Shown here piece after piece: positions 61,420-64,000 of a stretch of DNA of 64,000 nucleotides. Under the pieces are notes generated by a model. It made no database searches. It was not told the DNA's origin and was given only the letters and a program-made list of their open reading frames with translations. Source of the DNA: Trichocoleus sp. FACHB-46 (GTDB lineage Bacteria > Cyanobacteriota > Cyanobacteriia > FACHB-46); NCBI RefSeq assembly GCF_014695385.1, contig NZ_JACJOD010000014.1:230026-294025 (forward strand). Direction: 5' to 3'. Made by a program: the position numbers and the translations under genes. Each line of letters opens with the position of its first letter. Position 1 is the stretch's first letter.

Positions 61420-62949
61420 CTATTGCATCCGATCGATCGTCCGGTACTGAATCGCCTCTGCTACATGCTGGGTTTGTAGTTGTTCGTCTCCAGCTAAATC
61501 TGCGATCGTGCGAGCGACTTTCAAGATGCGATCGGTAGCTCTAGCAGAAAGCCCAAGCTTGCGGATTGCTCCTTCCAAGATGTTGCGGGCTGCGTCATTG
61601 AGTACGCACCACTTTCTTAAGTGACGGCTCTGCATATCGGCGTTGCAGCGCAGGCTGGGTTCTACCTCAAATCGGACTTGGGCGCGATCGCGAGCTACTT
61701 GCACTCGTTCCCGCACATTGGCTGAAGCTTCGCCCAAGGGTTGCCGTGTGATTTCTTCCGGTTTCAAACGATTCACTGCTACTTGCAGGTCAATGCGGTC
61801 CATCAGCGGGCCAGAGAGTTTGGCCCAATATTGCTCTCGCTGGCGGGGCGAACAAGTGCAAGGCTGAATCGTGTCGCCAAAGTAGCCGCAAGGACAGGGA
61901 TTGGTGCTGGCAACCAAGGTGAACTGGGCGGGAAAAGATACTGACTGCCGCGTGCGAGAAATTGTGACATGCCCGTCTTCTAGCGGCTGCCGCAAAAACT
62001 CCAACACGTCTCGCTTAAATTCTGTTAATTCGTCAAGAAACAAGATCCCTCGGTGAGCGAGTGAGATTTCCCCAGGTCTAGGAAAACTCCCGCCGCCCAC
62101 GAGCGAGGGGCCAGAGGCAGAATGGTGCGGACTGCGAAAGGGGCGATCTCTAACCAAAGAACCTCGTTCTTTGAGCAAGCCCGCAACCGAATGAATCTGA
62201 GTGACTTCGAGTGATTCGGCGAAAGTTAATGGCGGTAAAATCCCAGGCAAACGACGAGCCAGCATGGTTTTACCGCTACCGGGAGGGCCAACGAAAACTA
62301 AGTTGTGACCACCCGCTGCGGCAATTTCCAAGGCGCGACGGGCATGAGCTTGACCTTTGACCTCGTTTAAGTCTTGTCCGGTGTAACGCGATCGCGCTAG
62401 TGCTGCCTGACCATCGACTTGCACAGGCTGATACTGCTCAGGCTGGTTCAGGAAGTTTCCCACTTCTGCTAAATTCTGAAAGCCGTAGACTGCTAAACCT
62501 TTGACTACCGCTGCTTCGGGGGCATTGCCCGCAGGTACGACTAGGCCTGTGATTCCCATTTGTTGCGCGGCAGCCGCGATCGGTAATACACCAGCCACAG
62601 GTCTGAGGCTACCGTCCAGCGAGACTTCCCCTAGAAACAAATAATCGCCCAACAGTTCTGCACTCACCTGCTCAGAGGCAGCCATGATTCCCACACTAAT
62701 GGGCAAATCGAAGCTGGGGCCTTCTTTTCGCAGATCGGCTGGTGTGAGGTTAATCACAATCTTTCGCATAGGGAAGGCGTAGCCCGCGTTTTTTAGGGCT
62801 GCTTTGACTCGTTCCCGCGACTCCTGCACTTCAGTGCCAGGTAAACCTACCAAGACAATGCCTGGGAGCCCACCGGAGACATCCACCTCGACTCCAACCT
62901 TCACCGCATCAATCCCGACGAGGGATGCACTCCAAATCCTGGCCAGCAC
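61420..62949 (-). CDS. comM: YifB/ComM family Mg-chelatase-like ATPase
   Basis: The 509-residue AAA+ protein has an N-terminal Lon-like domain (about 1-165; ASLVGIDAVKVGVEVDVSGGLPG), the Mg-chelatase-type ATPase (about 195-400) with Walker A GPPGSGKTML (about 219-228) and Walker B ILFLDELTEF, and a Cys cluster CPCGYFGDTIQPCTCS (zinc-like). A C-terminal helical domain follows. ComM acts as a branch-migration helicase for integrating DNA in natural transformation of other bacteria; the same role here is inferred. The start is a GTG at 62949. The next gene (HIT) is divergent. Confidence 0.92.
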   Translation of the reverse strand: MLARIWSASLVGIDAVKVGVEVDVSGGLPGIVLVGLPGTEVQESRERVKAALKNAGYAFPMRKIVINLTPADLRKEGPSFDLPISVGIMAASEQVSAELLGDYLFLGEVSLDGSLRPVAGVLPIAAAAQQMGITGLVVPAGNAPEAAVVKGLAVYGFQNLAEVGNFLNQPEQYQPVQVDGQAALARSRYTGQDLNEVKGQAHARRALEIAAAGGHNLVFVGPPGSGKTMLARRLPGILPPLTFAESLEVTQIHSVAGLLKERGSLVRDRPFRSPHHSASGPSLVGGGSFPRPGEISLAHRGILFLDELTEFKRDVLEFLRQPLEDGHVTISRTRQSVSFPAQFTLVASTNPCPCGYFGDTIQPCTCSPRQREQYWAKLSGPLMDRIDLQVAVNRLKPEEITRQPLGEASANVRERVQVARDRAQVRFEVEPSLRCNADMQSRHLRKWCVLNDAARNILEGAIRKLGLSARATDRILKVARTIADLAGDEQLQTQHVAEAIQYRTIDRMQ

Positions 62950-63148
62950 TCGGTCATACCTGAGACTTCTAGCCGTAGAATGCCCGCGATCGCCTATACA
63001 CCAACATGCTCGGGTTCGCCTTTACTAACGATTGAAAACACTTGCTATTTACTAGCCAGATTGATTCAGTCACTCAAATTCGAGGATTCTTCATTCTGAT
63101 GTTGCGATCGCCCCTTAAAATTGCAGCTAACCTCAAGAAATTCTGGCT

Positions 63149-63496
63149 ATGAGCGAAACAGACACGATTTTTGGCAAAATTATCCGCCGCGAAATTCCAG
63201 CGGATATTGTTTATGAAGACAACTTGGCCCTTGCCTTTAGAGACGTGAATCCGCAAGCGCCTGTCCATATCCTGGTGATTCCCAAAGAGCCGATCGCCAA
63301 GCTTGCAGATGCAGAATCGCAGAATCATGCATTGATGGGGCATTTATTACTAACTGTAAAGCGCGTGGCAGAGCAAGAAGGCTTAGCAAACGGTTACAGA
63401 GTTGTAATTAACAATGGGGAAGATGGGGGTCAAACCGTTCCCCATCTGCATTTGCACATTCTCGGCGGGCGACCGCTGGCCTGGCCTCCCGGTTAA
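63149..63496 (+). CDS. HIT family nucleotide-binding protein
   Basis: The 115-residue protein is of the HINT branch: TIFGKIIRREIPADIVYED start, AFRDVNPQAPVHILVIPK, and HLHLHILGGRPLAWPPG carrying the His-x-His-x-His triad near the C-terminus. HINT proteins hydrolyse AMP-lysine or related phosphoramidates. Length and the final GRPLAWPPG are standard. No Shine-Dalgarno sequence is evident before the ATG at 63149. It is divergent from comM and ends 136 bases before psbA. Confidence 0.95.
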   Translation: MSETDTIFGKIIRREIPADIVYEDNLALAFRDVNPQAPVHILVIPKEPIAKLADAESQNHALMGHLLLTVKRVAEQEGLANGYRVVINNGEDGGQTVPHLHLHILGGRPLAWPPG

Positions 63497-63532
63497 TCGC
63501 TCTAACTGGCGATAGAAACATGAGAAAACTAC

Positions 63533-63566
63533 TTTACAAAGCTCAACAAAGTGATTAATCTATAGA
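63533..63566 (+). promoter_or_regulatory. Candidate psbA promoter with HLR1-like repeat
   Basis: TTTACAAA (63533-63540) fits the HLR1 half-site exactly. Two bases later TCAACAAA (63543-63550) is a second half with two mismatches, in the spacing expected for RpaB binding. TATAGA (63561-63566) is a plausible -10 box. This would give a leader of about 60 bases to the psbA ATG. No good -35 is seen, as in several psbA promoters. Confidence 0.4.
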
Positions 63567-63632
63567 TCAAGTGGGGTTCGCCCTACTTTACATAGATTCA
63601 TCCAACTTTAAGTAATAAGCACTCATCCAGAC

Positions 63633-64000
63633 ATGACTACCACTCTACAGAGACGCGAAAGCGCCAACCTGTGGGAGCAGTTCTGTAACTGGGTCACCAG
63701 CACCGACAACCGCCTCTATGTAGGCTGGTTCGGCGTTCTGATGATCCCCACCCTGCTCTCCGCCACCATCTGCTTCATCATCGCTTTCATCGCGGCTCCT
63801 CCCGTTGATATCGATGGCATCCGTGAGCCCGTCGCTGGCTCCCTCATCTACGGCAACAACATCATCTCTGGTGCTGTCGTCCCTTCCTCCAACGCGATCG
63901 GCCTCCACTTCTACCCCATCTGGGAAGCGGCTTCCCTCGATGAGTGGCTCTACAACGGTGGCCCTTACCAGTTGGTGATTTTCCACTTCCTCATTGGCGT
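63633..64000 (+). CDS. psbA: Photosystem II D1 protein (3' end outside window)
   Basis: The first 122 residues of D1 are present: [96 protein letters not shown] and the start of the second membrane helix. D1 binds the photosystem II primary donors, Q_B and most ligands of the Mn4CaO5 cluster. The residue at 130 that separates D1 isoforms lies beyond the window, so the form cannot be told. The reading frame is intact. The ATG at 63633 is the family start; no Shine-Dalgarno sequence is seen. Confidence 0.99.
   Translation, partial: MTTTLQRRESANLWEQFCNWVTSTDNRLYVGWFGVLMIPTLLSATICFIIAFIAAPPVDIDGIREPVAGSLIYGNNIISGAVVPSSNAIGLHFYPIWEAASLDEWLYNGGPYQLVIFHFLIG

Noticed and set aside
63645..63986. Long minus-strand frame opposite psbA
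   Set aside because: It is the mirror of the highly conserved D1 coding sequence; its composition is that of an antisense shadow.

Overview
This window is from a cyanobacterial chromosome. It carries psaB and psaA (photosystem I core), the start of psbA (photosystem II D1), a SigC-type group 2 sigma factor, an Rre1/Ycf29-type response regulator, a KaiB-domain protein and several families found mainly in cyanobacteria (DUF2811, DUF3082, DUF7219). The HIP1 octamer GCGATCGC is scattered densely through genes and spacers, and an in-frame CCAAAAT heptamer repeat of the cyanobacterial STRR type sits in nadE. The gene set fits a filamentous Leptolyngbya-like or Nostocales-like genome, but the genus cannot be fixed from sequence reading alone.

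Layout. 1-3147: Uma2-family nuclease-like protein, DUF1838 protein and an exported CHAT (caspase-like) protein, close together on the plus strand. 3187-5781: a VOC protein and a Ca2+/H+ antiporter, bracketed by inverted copies of a compound repeat lying in the two convergent spacers. 5790-11873: argD, a Na+/H+ antiporter, two RCK-type K+ proteins and a zinc-ribbon protein. 12079-16183: circularly permuted ATP-grasp, alpha-E and transglutaminase genes facing an Anbu-type proteasome-like peptidase; this gene set recurs in bacteria but its product is unknown. 16329-23341: NERD/zinc-ribbon protein, a small protein, a GNAT acetyltransferase, sigC, priA and a hypothetical gene. 23513-31162: nadE, a secreted small protein, a lone sugar-type ABC permease, a membrane protein, cutA, a PiT phosphate transporter and an EamA transporter with a long soluble N-terminus. 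31487-31984: an IS630-type remnant. 32106-36602: psaAB. 37283-41944: a lipoprotein with a repeated motif in a disordered tail, a thioredoxin/NHL protein and a KaiB-domain protein. 42142-47383: pilT2-like ATPase, wecB, DUF7219, a LOG-like protein and an amidase. 47799-52952: rre1-like regulator, a 36-aa membrane peptide, PHP phosphoesterase, DUF2811, DUF3082, ispE and ksgA. 53028-55922: two related SH3b exported proteins and a metallophosphoesterase. 56352-58346: receiver protein, PAS-Crp regulator and a decayed second receiver gene. 58427-64000: purB, tRNA-Glu(UUC), a papain-like protease with a 145-residue acidic tail, a ComM-type ATPase, a HIT protein and psbA (cut by the window end).

Most notable signals: (1) a phased cluster of DnaA-box-like sites at 50675-50760, matching the cyanobacterial box TTTTCCACA on the minus strand with about 11 and 21-22 bp spacing, a candidate replication origin or DnaA-binding locus; (2) the Anbu, ATP-grasp, alpha-E and transglutaminase set; (3) the lipoprotein with five KPxGxFxxRxR-like motifs about 60-85 residues apart, which resembles multivalent linker proteins; (4) the acidic-tailed protease; (5) a receiver domain with Glu in place of the phospho-accepting Asp, translationally coupled to a PAS-Crp regulator; (6) a protein with a KaiB fold at its C-terminus and no kinase. 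Many starts are GTG or TTG. Where family alignment or a Shine-Dalgarno sequence favoured an internal start, that start is used and the reason stated.
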